The notes under the pieces were generated by a model, which did no database searches, had not been told where the DNA came from, and was given only the letters and a program-made list of their open reading frames with translations. From assembly GCA_029204225.1 (NCBI GenBank), contig MU832567.1:1-64000 (forward strand): 64,000 nucleotides of DNA, written 5' to 3'. Source of the stretch: Diphasiastrum complanatum (taxonomy: Eukaryota > Streptophyta > Lycopodiopsida > Lycopodiales > Lycopodiaceae). The position numbers were made by a program, and so were the translations under genes. Positions within the stretch are counted from its first letter, which is position 1. Each line of letters starts with the position of its first letter. Positions 35,782-48,409 of the stretch are shown piece after piece.

Positions 35782-36865
35782 ATGTTGGAAGCCAATGATA
35801 GGCTTACCTCAAGTAACTATGCATTGTGGAAAGTGAGGATGGAATCACTTCTTGAGATGAATGACGGTTTGGATATTGTTGTAGGTTTGGAGGAGAGACC
35901 AGCAACACAACAAGAATAATTGAGATATGATAAGAGGGCCAAAAGGGCTCTACACATAATCAAGATGAATGTTACCAATGAACTTCTCAAGGAAGCTGGT
36001 AAGTGTACTTCATCAAGTGAGGCTTGGGATTCATTGAAGAAGCTTTATAAATCCAAGTCGACTTCTAGAGTGTTAACTCTAAGGAGGCAAATCTTTTTCT
36101 TTTTTCAAAAGAATGAAGAAAGTCCAAGTACTTATATTTTGAGAATGAAAGCATTGAATGATGAGCTGGCTTGCATTAAGTATTGATATTCAAAAGACTT
36201 TGCCAAGTTTGATGGATCTTCAAGAGATCTTGATCAATGAAAAATATAGGCTTCAAGCAAGAAGTGGATCTAGATCGACACTTCAAGAGGAGGCTATGTT
36301 CACAAAGGGCAAATTCAAGGGCAAAAGCAAAAGTAAGTGGTCTAAAGGGCAAGATCAAGTGGATGCTTCTTCAAGTGAAAAAAATAAGGATAGATCAAAG
36401 CTCAAGTGCTTCTATTGTGGCACCAAAGAACAATTTGCAAGTGAGTGCTACAAGAAGAAGAGAGATCAAGGAGACAAGCAAAGTAATCTTACTCTTGATG
36501 AGGATGGTTTGGATGTTCAAGATGCAAATGATGATGCTTTTGTGATGTCTTCATGTATGCTTGCTAATGATGGAGATCTAGATCCTTGGTGGATTGATAG
36601 TGGAGCAAGTTCACACATGACTTTTCACAAAGAGTACTTCACTTCTTTATTGGCATATGGAGATGACAAGAGGGTGATCTACACGACAAATGATGGTGAG
36701 TTTGCAATCAAAGGAATTGGCACAATTCGTATTTCTCTCTCTACAAATAGGAATGTTCATTTGGAGAATGTCTTGTTTATTCCATCTATTACCAAGATTT
36801 TGCTTAGTGTGAGTCAAATGCTAAGTAAAGGCCTCAAAGTGAGTTTGATGGAGATGCTTGTATGA
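35782..36865 (+). pseudogene. Copia element D: gag and protease
   Basis: From ATG 35782: MLEANDRLTSSNYALWKVRM, ESLLEMNDGLDIV, then a TAA at 35918. It continues AKRALHIIKMNVTNELLKEA, SEAWDSLKKLY and SPSTYILRMKALNDELA, with a frameshift at about 36160-36185. The second frame has KGKSKSKWSKGQD, a knuckle CFYCGTKEQFASEC in which the zinc-binding His is Gln, and an intact protease site WWIDSGASSHMT. It ends NVLFIPSITKILLSVSQML. The gag and protease are non-functional as they stand. Confidence 0.88.
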
Positions 36866-37561
36866 TCAAAAGGAAGGATGTCTTGATTGGAAAAGGTAAA
36901 AGACAAGGGAAGGCTATGTTATTGCTAACCAAGTTGGATGTGTTGCAAGAGAGAGAATACCTTTTCAAGAAGTTTGGCATAAAAGGATGTGACACCTCAA
37001 CTTCAAGTCATTGGAGGTAATGGCTAGAAAGAAAGTTGTGATAGGTCTTCCAAGTTCCTTAAGTGGCATCAATCATGTTTGTGAGTCTTGTGCTTTGTCA
37101 AAGTCACATAAACTACCTTATACTAGATCTACAAAGCCTTTTCAGCTTGTACATTCGTATATTCATGGATTTACTACAATTAGCAATAGTGGAGCTAAGA
37201 TGTATGCAACTTTCATTGATTATTTTAGTAGATTTTGTTGGATCTATCTACTAAAGAGCAAAGATGAAGTGTATGATGTCTTTGTTAAGTTCAAGAATGC
37301 AAGGGAGAACCAATTTTCCACAAGGATCAAGTGCTTAAGGAGTGACAATGGTGGTGAGTACATATCTACCAAGTTCAAGGCCTTTTGTGATGAGCATGGG
37401 ATCAAGAGGGAGTATACAACATCAAGGACCCCACAACAAAATGGGGTGGCTGAAAGTCAGAATAAGACTTTATGTGAAAGTGCTAAAGCCATGAGGTTAA
37501 GTGCTAATATTGATAAACTATTTTGGGATCAGGCTTTTATGTGCCAATTTTTTGTGCAATA
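36866..37561 (+). pseudogene. Copia element D: integrase
   Basis: Pre-integrase motifs are HKRMxHLNFK-like at 36985 and CESCALSKSHKLPY. The first catalytic site reads LVHSYIHGF, with Tyr in place of the catalytic Asp, and the nearby TFIDYFSRF also has Tyr for the usual Asp. The second Asp (RSDNGGEYISTKF) and the Glu (QQNGVAESQN) are kept. A TAG ends the frame at 37559. The loss of the first Asp alone would abolish integration. Confidence 0.85.
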
Positions 37562-38800
37562 GGTAGTCAAGTGCTATTTGGGATGAAAGGACACCTTTTG
37601 AGATGCTATTCAAGAGGAGGCTGGGTGTCACCTTTCTAAGAACTTTTGGATGCACATGCTATGTCTACATTACTCTTGATGATAGGACCAAGGAGGATCC
37701 ATCTTCAAGGAAAGGTATTTTTGTTGGATATAGTGAGGTGAGTAAAGCCTACAAGGTTTACATTCCTACTACTAACAAAGTGATTGTTGGTAGAGATGTC
37801 ATTTTTGATGAGAAGAACATTCCAAATGTATCTTCAAGTATTATTGATGGTGATGTGGATGGATCTAACATTCTTGATGTTGATGTAAAGGATTCTACTT
37901 TAGATGGTGATGATGAAGGACCTTCATCAAGTCAAAAGCCAAGGAGGACATCAAGGGAAAGCCAAACACCTTCAGGACTCACATATGATGAGAAGGTTAA
38001 GCAAGTAGTTTCTGGAAATTATGTTGCTTTCATGACCTCACCTATAAGTGTAGATGAAGCAAGGAAAGAAGAGGAGTGGATCCAAGCAATTGATCTTGAG
38101 TATCAAGCTTTTATGAAGCATGGAACATGGAGATTGGTGGACTTACCTAAGGACAAGAAAGCTATTGGATGCAAATGGATCTTCAAGGTGAAGACAAACC
38201 AAGATGGATCTATCAACAAGAACAAGAAAAGGTTAGTGGCAAAAGGATATGCTCAAGAACAAGGGATTGACTATGATGAGTCCTTTGCACCCATGGCAAA
38301 GATGGTAAGCATTTGAGTCATCATCTCACTTGCTACACTTTATGGATGTGATCTATGGCAAATAGATATTGCAAATGCATCCTTGAATGGTGATCTTGAG
38401 GATGAAGTGTACATGGAGCAATCCGAGAGCTACATTTCTACTACAAAGCCAAATCATGTGTCTCTACTACAAAAGAGTTTGTATGGCCTTAAGCAAGCAC
38501 CAAGGAGTTGGTATGCTAAGCTTAACACTTTTTTTACTCTCTCAAGGCTTTGTTATGAGTGAGTATGATCATTCACTTTATTATAGGTTTGCTGGAAATG
38601 ATGTTACCATCTTGCTATCATCTTGAGTGGTGGAGACAATCAAGATGTGGAGGATATCAAGAATGCTCTTAAGAAGGAGTTCGAGGTGCATGACTTGGTA
38701 ACTTGCATTGCATTTTGGGAGTAGAAGTGATTAGGACTTCTAAATATACTTTTATTTGTCAAGAGAAGTATGCTAATTTTATTCTAGAAATATGGTAGAT
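37562..38800 (+). pseudogene. Copia element D: reverse transcriptase, active site deleted
   Basis: RTFGCTCYVYITLDDR and GIFVGYSEVSKAYKVYIP lead into GCKWIFKVKTNQDGSI and LVAKGYAQEQGIDYDESFAP. There is a TGA at 38314, then IDIANASLNGDLEDEVYMEQ and KSLYGLKQAPRSWYAKL. At about 38610-38625 the frame goes from VTILLS straight to ILSGGDNQDVEDIKN. The YVDD box expected between these is missing, a short deletion of the polymerase centre. Frameshifts lie near 38380, 38540 and 38625. Confidence 0.85.
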
Positions 38801-38954
38801 GCGAAGCTAGTGATACACCTATGGAGTCTCATGTAAAGCTAACTATAAGAGGTAGTGAAAGATTCTTTAAGGACATTATACTCTATAGGAAGCACGGTTG
38901 GTTCACTCATCTATCTAACCATTAATAGACACAATCTAAGCTATTGGTCAATTC

Positions 38955-39530
38955 ATGCAGGATCCTAATGAGGAGAATTGGAATCTAGGAAAATTTGTTT
39001 TGAGGTACATCATTGGAACTCGAGATTTTGGCATATTGTATGAGAGATCATCATCTAATCTTTTTGGATTTTCAGATTTGGACTGTGCTAGAGATGTAAT
39101 GGATAGGAAATCCATTAGTGCTCATTGTATTTTCATAGGTGATGGAGCTATATCATGGATGTTGAAGAAACAAGCTACTATCTCATTGCCATCTAGTGAG
39201 GCCGAGTACAAAGCTCTTACACATTGCACAAAGGGGATCAAGAGGATGATCAAGGATCTTCACTTGCTGGATTTTTTAGAGAGCCACATCATCTTTTCTA
39301 ACAATCAATCAACCCAAAGGTTGGCAACCAATCTTATCTTTCATGCTAGGAGCAAGCATATTGAGGTGCAATATCACTTTTTGAGGGAGCAAATCATTGC
39401 AAAGGAGGTGGAGCTTCATGTGTCCTCAAGGGAATGTGTAGCTGATATCTTCACCAAATCATTGGTAAAGGACTTGTTCATGAAGCATAGGACATCACTT
39501 GGAGTATTGTCAAAGTCTATGCTAAACTAG
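38955..39530 (+). pseudogene. Copia element D: RNase H
   Basis: A 191-codon frame: LRYIIGTRDFGILYE, FSDLDCARDVMDRKS, ISLPSSEAEYKAL, and IIFSNNQSTQRLATN, where the third catalytic position (usually Asp in DNQS) is Asn. It ends HARSKHIEVQYHFLREQI and CVADIFTKSL. A polypurine tract GAAGAGGGAG (39533-39542) and the 3' LTR follow. Confidence 0.88.
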
Positions 39531-39542
39531 TTGAAGAGGGAG

Positions 39543-40025
39543 TGTGAAAATTCAAATTTAAATGCTAGGTACATTGAATCAAGACCCAAAAATAGTAGGA
39601 TTTATATTTTAAAGGGAAAGCCAAGTGGCCAAATGGGGTTTGGACCTGTTATAAAAGGATATAACTCGTGGAGAGACAAATCTTCTCTCTTCTCTATCTC
39701 ATTTCATGCCTATACATGGTTCTCTTGGGTTCTACTATCCATTGGTGCACTATACTTGTGATTCCTTGCAATTCTATGTGTAGAATGATCTATACTTGTT
39801 ATTTTTGGATCCACACATGTGAAATACAATAGCTTGCTGGTTTTGTACAGATAACAATAGTACTTTATGATTTGGTTCATGTTTGATCAAGTTCTATTAG
39901 AGTTTGCATCTCATTCATAGAGTAGATGCTGATTTTTCTACATTGGCAGGATTATTGATTTGTTTTCTTTCTAACCCAAGATCAGTTTATGGATTTGGAC
40001 CATCATTGATCTGAAATATTTCACA
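39543..40025 (+). mobile_element. 3' LTR of copia element D (483 bp)
   Basis: Begins TGTGAAAATTC right after the polypurine tract and ends ATATTTCACA, so TGTGAAA/TTTCACA form an inverted pair. It contains TTATAAAAGGAT (TATA box). The right flank is GAGAG; I could not find a matching 5-bp duplication left of the 5' LTR. Confidence 0.85.
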
Positions 40026-40046
40026 GAGAGTACCGATAAAGAATAT

Positions 40047-42061
40047 CGATGATTTATCTACAGATAGTGGCAATCAGAAAAAAAAGATTCAAGCATTTAA
40101 GTATGTTTTCTTATAAACAATTTATTTGATTTATATCGGTCATACAAGTTTAATTTGCATTTGATAATATGCATTATCAATTTATTACATATAATTTGAG
40201 TTTTATATGTTTGTTGTAGATCATGTTTGGTGGCAAAGAACTATTTAACAGACCGTTCATGCATCGGATCTTCTTTAAGTCATGTTTCACCAAGAAAGTT
40301 AGCAAAGGCAATGATGAAAAATGCTCGGTTTGAAAAAATGAAAAATGAAATTGCAGAGAACAATGTTTTGATTAAAGTTCAAACTTACTTGGTTGCAAAT
40401 GTGGTACTAGGTGCATGTGATATTTCTGGAATTATCAGAAATGCTTATTCTACCTTTTTTTAGAATAGTTAAAGAAGTCTTTCCTCAAGTGATGGTGAAG
40501 ACAACTTATCTTCCTCGTCCCTATCGAGTAAAATTAGCAAGAAATTATAATAATGACGAAATGTTCAAAATTGTTGGCCAACCACGTCATATAACTGAAT
40601 TATACAAATCAGAATATGATGAGCTCAATTACAACGATTGCAAAAATATTATCCTTGATATTGAAAAAAATACATTATTCGATTTTATAAACTAGAGGAA
40701 CATCAAGTAAATGGAAAGATCATTATTGTAATAAATTGGATGAATCCGAAATCATCAAAGGTCAATAGTTGGAATGAGTAAGTTTCACTTTGATGAACAA
40801 AATTTTAGATACAGATGATCGAAAGTTTAGTGTTCAATCGAAAAATCACATATGGTGGTTGGCAACATTCAAGATATACAATTCAATTTTTTTTTTAGGT
40901 ATCATTATTAACATTTGATAGATTGCCATTTTTTATTAACATTGGCATGCATTACTTGCTTCTCTACAAGTCTTGAAAGAGGACCATAAAATACTTTCAT
41001 GGATATTCTCACGAACAAATTATGGCGAGATTATAAAGAGACATTTGGAGGGTGGAAAATTAATAGTCGAAAACCATGGAAGTTTTCAAACTCAATGGCA
41101 CCTTGCAGGCGATTTGAAAACATTGAAATATATGTATAATGTCTCTCATGGGGCAACATCAAAGCATCCATTTCTTTATTGCATGAAGGATTGTTGCAAT
41201 ATGAATATGGGACGACCAAACATTGGGCCAACACGAGATGCAAAAGATTCAAATATGAAAAGTGTGCTATCAATTCCATTAAAAAATGCTCACATATGCA
41301 CATTGCGTGCTAAGGTTCGTATTATTGAAAAACTTATTTATCTGCATATTCTCCTTGCATGGAATCATAAACTGGAGTCTGTGGCTAGTGATAGACTCTC
41401 AGGAAAAAAAGGAAATGTTCCTGATAAGCCATCAATTGGAGGTGCTAAAGCAAGAAGGTTCTTATCCAATCACACATGCAAAGAATCAAGTGTCAAATAC
41501 GAAATTTGAAAAGAAATTGTTCAAGCCACACGAACACTAGAAGTAAGTAATCGAGTGGAAAATGGACAAGTGTGGAACAACTTAGACAAACTCATAAGTG
41601 TTATCAGGAAAGAAAACCTATCATCAAAAGTATGAAGACTTTGCAAGATCATTGACGACATTTGTAAAATTTGTAGGAGATTGTTGGGGAGAAAATCACG
41701 TTACACATAACATGGTACTGATCTATTTTATTATATGATATCTCATTCATGATTATATTTATTTCTACTAATGTTACCAATTTCAACTAATTTCAACTCT
41801 TGTTTGCAGCACATCTTTCTTCATCATGTAACTTATTTTGCAAAGGAATATGGGAGCTTAAGTATCTGGTCATCACAAGGCATGGAAAAATCACATTGGC
41901 AAGCAAGAGGAGCATTTCATAGAGCTAAAAATCATGGAGGACACAATTCAAAAAATAAAATAGCTCAACTTTTTCAGTGGTTTTATAGAAGAGCACAACT
42001 AGATATCAAGAAAAAAACTTGCCAAATGTTACGATTTTTCGTAAGGCATTCAAATTCATAA
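40047..42061 (+). pseudogene. Family X transposase-like gene, copy 2
   Basis: Multi-exon remnant. Exon-like pieces: 40047-40100, ending AA|GTATGT; 40220-40695, starting after TTGTAG, phase 2 kept (SCLVAKNYLTDRS, KLAKAMMKNARFEKM), with a frameshift at the T-run near 40455, then KEVFPQVMVKTTYLPRPYRV. 40973-41509 has WIFSRTNYGEIIKRHL, then HLAGDLKTLKYMYNVSHGAT, CMKDCC and LSIPLKNAHICTLRAKVRI. 41560-41714 has GENHVTHNM and a GT donor; 41810-42061 follows CAG and reads SLSIWSSQGMEKSHWQAR, NHGGHNSKNKIAQLFQWFYR. The GD...Y...GA core recalls uncharacterised DDE-like transposon proteins; I cannot name the family. Confidence 0.55.
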
Positions 42062-42079
42062 TAAAAGAGAGATCAAGTA

Positions 42080-42619
42080 ATATATCAATAATCTATTACA
42101 AAAGATTGTTTAATTTTCATCATCATTCTCTTCAAGGTTTAGACGGATGATATTGTCATGAAGGAATAATCTCCTTTCATATGGACCTAAAAATTATTCC
42201 TTTTGCTCATATCAATGTAACCCGAATAAATGACCATTGCAGATGATATTTTTGTAGTCTTATTTGAAGTATAACCCAATATTTTAATGGCCAAATCTCT
42301 TTTCAAAAAAACTATTTTATACATTCCTTGGGTGTACATATGGTCTCCTAAACAAACAGATAATGAAATGATGGCCATAATGACAGTGGTAGCATATGGA
42401 TTGAAAGATGAGTGATATATACAAATCTCATTGTTTTGAAAGTTTTCTCCCGGCTGATACACCTCAAACACCTCCATGTCTCATACCAAAGGCATCTACT
42501 TCAATCTTGTAAAGGAGTCAAGAAAATAAATTTAGAATGATAGATAATAATGCAAACTCAAACTTCAATGTGAGATATTTTCAACTAGTTTGATCAATAT
42601 TGAGTCAAATGCTACATAT
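42080..42619. other. No recognised gene
   Basis: AT-rich stretch between family X copy 2 and the solo LTR. A minus-strand open frame at 42187-42477 has no resemblance that I can place; it may be coding remnant or chance. Confidence 0.4.
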
Positions 42620-43215
42620 GTTTATTTGGCAATTGAGGCCAATTTCATACTAGACTTAGACATTTACTTTTTATAGTCATATTAGTCTAAATGCATTTGA
42701 AATTACTCATTTTAGAGTTGGAGGAAAAGCTAGAAAGTCAAGTTACTAGTAGATTCAAATTTGAATAAGGTTCATGGAACCTAGTCACTCTATGTTAGGG
42801 TTTTATCATTTTGAAGGGAAACCAACTTTTGAATATTCATGGATATGCTATATATAGCTGTACACACGTGAGAAAAGGTAGATCTTCTACCTCTCTTACC
42901 TCATTCATGCTTATACATGGTTCTCTTGGGTTCTACTATCCATTGGTGCACTCTACTTGTGATATCTTGCAATTTTATGTGTAGAATGATTTGTTATTGC
43001 TATTTTTGGATCCACACGTGTGAAATATAGTAGGGTATTGTTGTTGTACTAAAAATAGCTTCTATTTATGTTTTAATTCATGTTTAATCAAGTTCTATTA
43101 GAGTTTGCATTCTATTTTGTGTGTAGATGTTGACTTTTTGTGAATTGCTTGTTTTTGTAACCAAAGATCTTTAGATGATTTGGATTTGAATTGATCTCAA
43201 ATACATTCAACACAA
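42620..43215 (+). mobile_element. Solo LTR related to copia D
   Basis: Shares with the D LTRs GTAGATTCAAATTT, CTTATACATGGTTCTCTTGG, TTTTTGGATCCACACGTGTG and TCAAGTTCTATTAGAGTTTG. It adds the upstream TTGGCAATTGAGGCC block that also precedes the 5' LTR of D. A TATATATAG TATA box lies near 42850. No gag or pol of D type follows, so it is a solo LTR or a truncated end. I found no clear target duplication. Confidence 0.7.
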
Positions 43216-44475
43216 TGTTTGAATAAAAAAACTGCATAATACTTAACAGATCATAATCATCATATTCAACGACATTTGTTTTGTTAATGTCATGTTCTCC
43301 AATGGCCTCTACATTGCCCGATGGGATATACTGAGTCCTTGGAAGATATTGTTTTTGGAATTCCAAAATTCCTCCTGCATAGGCAAAAAACTTTCATAGG
43401 CTTTCGATTTTTCAATAATGTCCTCCAATGTCTCATTACCAGATTTTCAATTGCCATCTTTATCATATTCTATTTCACTTTCAAGATCATTATATGTGTA
43501 ATCAATAGTGTCAAAATTCTGATATATGTTGAGCAAAAATTGAGAGGATTTCAGCCTCTCTTATATCGAAAACATCTTCTATATCATTAAAAGAATTATG
43601 ACTGTCATTATTTATAAAATATGCGGGACAATCGAGTAGAGTTAATAGATTAGTGGGAGATGCAGATGGAAGAGAGCCTGAGAGGATTATAGAATGAGGG
43701 AGAGTTTTCTGATAATTTAAGTCATAGATGCTTCAGATTCAACCCCTATATTAGTACCTACTTCATCTACATCATCTGGAGCAGATCTAGATGCTTCAAT
43801 CATGGGAACAACAAAAGATACAACAAACTCATCACTTGGAATTTGAACAGATATAAAAAAGACAAACATTATATCTTTGATAAGAAGGCGACATTTTCCT
43901 TTGTGGATACCAGAAAATATATTTCTCTTAATATGTTCATGCAAATTAGTGTAGTTTCTATCATGTTTGTGCTTAGAAGATGGTTGGGAATGTAAAAGGT
44001 CTTGAAAATGAACGAAATAAAAACTATCTATATCTTGAACATGTGTACTGATAATCTGAGAAAAATTATCAAGAAGAGAAAGTAAATTTTAACGATTCTC
44101 ATAAACTAGCTTATCAATATTGAAAGGTGCAAAAAAAATACTTTAAAAATACTCTAATTTATCTGATGGAATGTCACTGACATTAAAAAATCCAAAGGTT
44201 TATTTTCTGTAGACTTTGAGAAACTAGCCATATTGAATTTGATATCGGTTCAACGTGCGTGAATGATTCCGTTTTTGAAATAAAGATGAAAAGAATTACT
44301 ATTTGTGCCACAATGAGACCGACAAAAACTCGTATACATATTTTTTATATGCAACGAAGGTTTGTCGAAAAGCCTACAAAGTTGTTCATACAATTGAAAA
44401 ATCACGTCTTTAAAAAATTCACGCACGACTTCAAAAAGATCCAACATTGCGAGGAACATTGTAGGGTATAACTAT
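43216..44475. other. No recognised gene; possible decayed coding on either strand
   Basis: A minus-strand frame at 43717-43944 (MHEHIKRNIFSGIHKGKCRL) and a plus-strand frame at 44259-44471 look somewhat protein-like but resemble nothing that I recognise. The region lies immediately upstream of the DUF7869-like gene and could include its first exons. Confidence 0.3.
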
Positions 44476-46316
44476 GTCTTCGGATGCTTTGAATGCTATG
44501 GCTTGGCTAAAGCATTTTGTGGATGTGCATGGAGAAAAATTACCAAATTCATTATACACTTGCCAGATAATTTTACAAGATTGGAGATATTTTTTTATGT
44601 ACAAGGAGTTCGCTAAGACAAAAATGTTGTCTATTTAAATTACTTGTATTTTTTTAGGATTTAGAAGAGAGATTTTGGTTTGGTAAAGATTCCTAAAAAA
44701 TCACGAATGACAGTTTGTTCGACATGCGAGTTGTTAAAATCTGCCAAACAACTAGCAAAGACCAATGATGAGAAAGGTAAAAATTAATTAACTTTCAGTA
44801 CTTTAAATACTTTTTTTATTTTGTTAATTTTTGAGTTTTCATAGTATTAATGTTATAATATTGTCATAATTTTATTGAATATTTTAATCATTACATTTTG
44901 TAGTGGATGCTGCAAAAGCGCTTCAAGTGCACAAAGATCAACAAACAATGGAAAGAAAAAAATTAGCAAAAGTTAGAGTGCCAAAAAATTTGAACAAGAC
45001 AGATTTTTTTCAGGTTCATTTCGTTGTTGCGCTTGTATTTAATGGCACATTGGAGTCGAAAGTATTTTTCAATTATCCCAATGTTCGAAATGATCCAAAT
45101 TTGATCATAACCATTATACAAATGATAATTTGTGAATTTGATGATAATCTTCTAGAAATATTGTATTTGCAACTTGACAACACTGCTAGGGAAAATAAAA
45201 ATCAAACTATACTGGCTTACTTGTCCATGTTGGTAGAGAAAAAAATCTCAAAAAAAAATAAAAATAGGATTTTTGTTGGTGAGTCACACTCATGATCAAA
45301 TTGATCAGATGCTTAGTTGTTTTTCCAAAAGACTAAGATACAAGAAGGCATTTTCTTTACTAGCGCTTTAGAGCATTGTTGAAGAATCATACGTGCCAAA
45401 GCCAAATGTGTCGTTAATTAGGCATACATATGATTTTTGTGAATATATGAAGGCGTCCAATGAAACAAGTCATTGTGTTGTTAGTATTAATGATATTAGC
45501 TTTCAATAATGAAACTGACATCACATTGCTATGGGGCAAACAATTTTCAAGTTCAGTTTCATGGTTACTTGTTGAAGGAATACGATTTTTGCTTAATATG
45601 TCATCTGGTCAAATCAAGCTTGATGCGTTGTCTCCCTTGAAGTCCATGCTAGAAGAACAAAAAGCACAAAGAGAGCATCGTGAGGTTGACCCATTTGCCT
45701 CGTTAAATTTTTTGAATTCAAGTATTCAAGCAGCTTATCAATTTTTTGATGAGTTTGGTCAACATTGGTGGATGGACTTTTTCGAGGAACAAAAAATCAG
45801 TTTGCTCAATCTTGAACACACATCAACAACTGAAGAATTGCAATGGCCTCATAAATTAGAAACTTCAACTACAATAGTTGAACCTTCAAATCTACCTCAA
45901 GATAATGATTTCTTGGAGCTTGTGTAAGGCGAGGAACGTGAATTTATGTGGGCTCAAGGAAGAATAAGCAAAGTGTAAAAGTTGTAAAAATGAAGTGGCA
46001 CGGTGATCTGAATGAAATCCAAATTGGAAGCCTTGTTGAACTTCTAGCTTCAGAAAATAATAAAGGACATCCATTTTGGATTGCCAAAGTACTTGGTTTC
46101 ATTCAAAATAGCAATTAGACAAAAGTACTACGTGTAGCTGACTTACAAGGTTTTTTAATCAACATTGGACACAGATTCTGAAGACGATATGCCAGTCGAC
46201 TCTAATGAAGAAGACAGGTCTTTCACCTCATTGGCTGAAAACAAGAGTGTTCAAAATATGTCAAGTTCTGAATTGAGAGGCATCAATGAAAATTCCTTAG
46301 AAAATGAACTCTGATA
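44476..46316 (+). pseudogene. DUF7869-like gene (uncharacterised, transposon-associated), decayed
   Basis: Exon-like pieces in order. ATG 44476 begins ALNAMAWLKHFVDVHGEKLP. About 44655-44776 reads VKIPKKSRMTVCSTCELLKS, ending in a GTAAAA donor; the next exon starts after TTGTAG at 44902 (DAAKALQVHKDQQTMERKK). Then LYLQLDNTARENKNQTILAY and, across a frameshift near 45250-45265, a SHTHDQIDQMLSCFSKRL motif. ESYVPKPNVSLIRHTYDF follows. After about 45930, shifted frames read GSLVELLASENNKGHPFWIA, like an SH3/BAH-type tail, then an acidic Ser-rich end. The LDN..RENKN plus GHTH..IDQ pair is, as I recall, the signature of proteins annotated DUF7869. Several stops/frameshifts suggest it is not intact. 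Confidence 0.6.
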
Positions 46317-48400
46317 AAATATATGTATAATATAATTTAAGCCCTTTTGTGTTTTAATGGCGTTTGGACTTCCAAAAATCATGTGTTGCCTTGAAATGTT
46401 ATGTGGTATGTAATTATGATGGTTTTATGAAATTTGCAAAAGAAAAGACTTGTAGTGCTTTATTAAAAATAGACACTTTTTAACATTCTTTTTATTGCAA
46501 GTTAGAGAATCCTTTAAAAAATACCATGATTTTGGTCTAAAATTAGGACCATTAAAAAATACTAAAAAAGGTTACTCCTTTTTAGGTCAAAGTCCCAAAA
46601 CAAATGTCATCGTATTTATTGCATCCCTTATCCAAATAGCTTGAAAATTGGTGCAAATGAATGTTAAAAGAAAACTCTAAAAGCCTATAGAGTTTATTTA
46701 GGAATTAAGTATAAAATTATACAACAAAAATTGGTCTGAGCAGAACTAAAAATTTAAAATTTTAGAAATTAGCAAAAGGAAAGCTTCACAAGCAACAAAT
46801 CTAATGAAATATATGAAAAATCATTATGCAAAATGGGTCTTTACACTCTAATACCACAAATGTCATGTGCCAAATCCAAAGTAATTGACAATATACTAGA
46901 AGTAAAGCTATAAGCAAGAGACATACAAAGCATTCAGGAGAGCATATCTTGCAGAAGCAAAAGACACAAGGATCTCCATGAAATTACATTAGAAATGAGC
47001 AAATGATTACAAAGGATTGGAAAGGGCATGGATTCATGTGGATTGGGCACATGAGACCTAGCAAGCTAATTCCCAAGGCTCACATCAACAAAGAGAAAGC
47101 TAAGCTCTCTCCTTAAAGTTTTCAAATGAGCCAAAAGATCCTAAAAGTGATGTCTCTTTCCTACTTATAGACAATGCCCTAAGCCCTTGTTAAGTCTTAC
47201 TAAATGTTCTTTGGGCCCTTGTTGGCCTATTATCCTTATTTAAGCAGGGCCTAAAGAGGGAACCGCCTTATTCTTAATGCTAATAATTCCTTTTGGGCCA
47301 AACAAAGCTTACATTGGATATAATAATGCGGTGATAATCACCGATGTACTAGAAGTACATGATAGGTTGAGAAGAGATGATTTTATGAATAGATGTTTAT
47401 CTCCATCACAAACATAGAGAATTACGGGAGAGCACCTTGAAGTTCCATCCACATGATTTGAGAATACAATTGTGGAACTATAATGAGATCTGTGTAGACA
47501 TATAATTAGGCATGATATTGAGACAAGCCCATTGCATGTACATGCCCTTGATGAGGAGGAACTAGGTATCTAGAGAGCATCAACAAACATGATAGATCCA
47601 ATTACAACCTTTGAGAGACACTTATTTGCATTTAAGAGAGTCTCATGAGCTGGTCATCTATTATGGCATTTGCTGCCTAGAGACATAAGCTATTTCTCTA
47701 TCATTTTCACTCCATAATGTCTCGTCAACCAAAAAGTCATTAATGCTCGTCTCTGTTTCCCAAACTTTCTCTAGGAACCAAGAAGCGCTATTGTATGCTA
47801 CATTGTTACAATAAGAGGACACATATCCTCATTTAGATGCTACAATTTTCACATGATACTATATTAGCTATTATTTTATGAGAGAGTGGTCAGTTGTTTC
47901 CAAATCTTCGTAGGTATGTGTGAGTAGGTCATAAGCACCATTGGGGTCAAGTAGGATTGCTCACATTCACGTACACTCTCTAATTTTTACAATGATAAGT
48001 TTGAAAGGCGTAGTCATCGATGTAAGCATGGGGACATGCTAATATCTATTCTTCTGGAATTCATATGCATATGATGTGGTTCTGGTCTCTCCCGACATGG
48101 ACTTTACAACAACATGGATATTTATATCTTGTCGTGTCAAACGTTTGGAGGTGAACCTAAAGAAGACCAAGGTCATGGTATTCAATACATCCCGCTCTTT
48201 CATGTAACGTTTGACACTCACTTTGGACAATTAGCCTTTATGGATTGTCTTGTCATATACATATTTGTATTAGTTTGGCATCCACAGATTTTATGCTTTT
48301 GGGAAAGCAAGATGCATTATGGAGATGTTTTAAGCTCCCATGTCATGATAAGACAACACTAGTTAAGATTTACATGTAGTCTTACGTACCTATAGGTACT
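46317..48400. other. Intergenic; no recognised gene
   Basis: No supportable gene. Short open frames (for example 48039-48362) overlap on both strands and lack recognisable features. Confidence 0.5.
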
Positions 48401-48409
48401 TTAAAAAAA

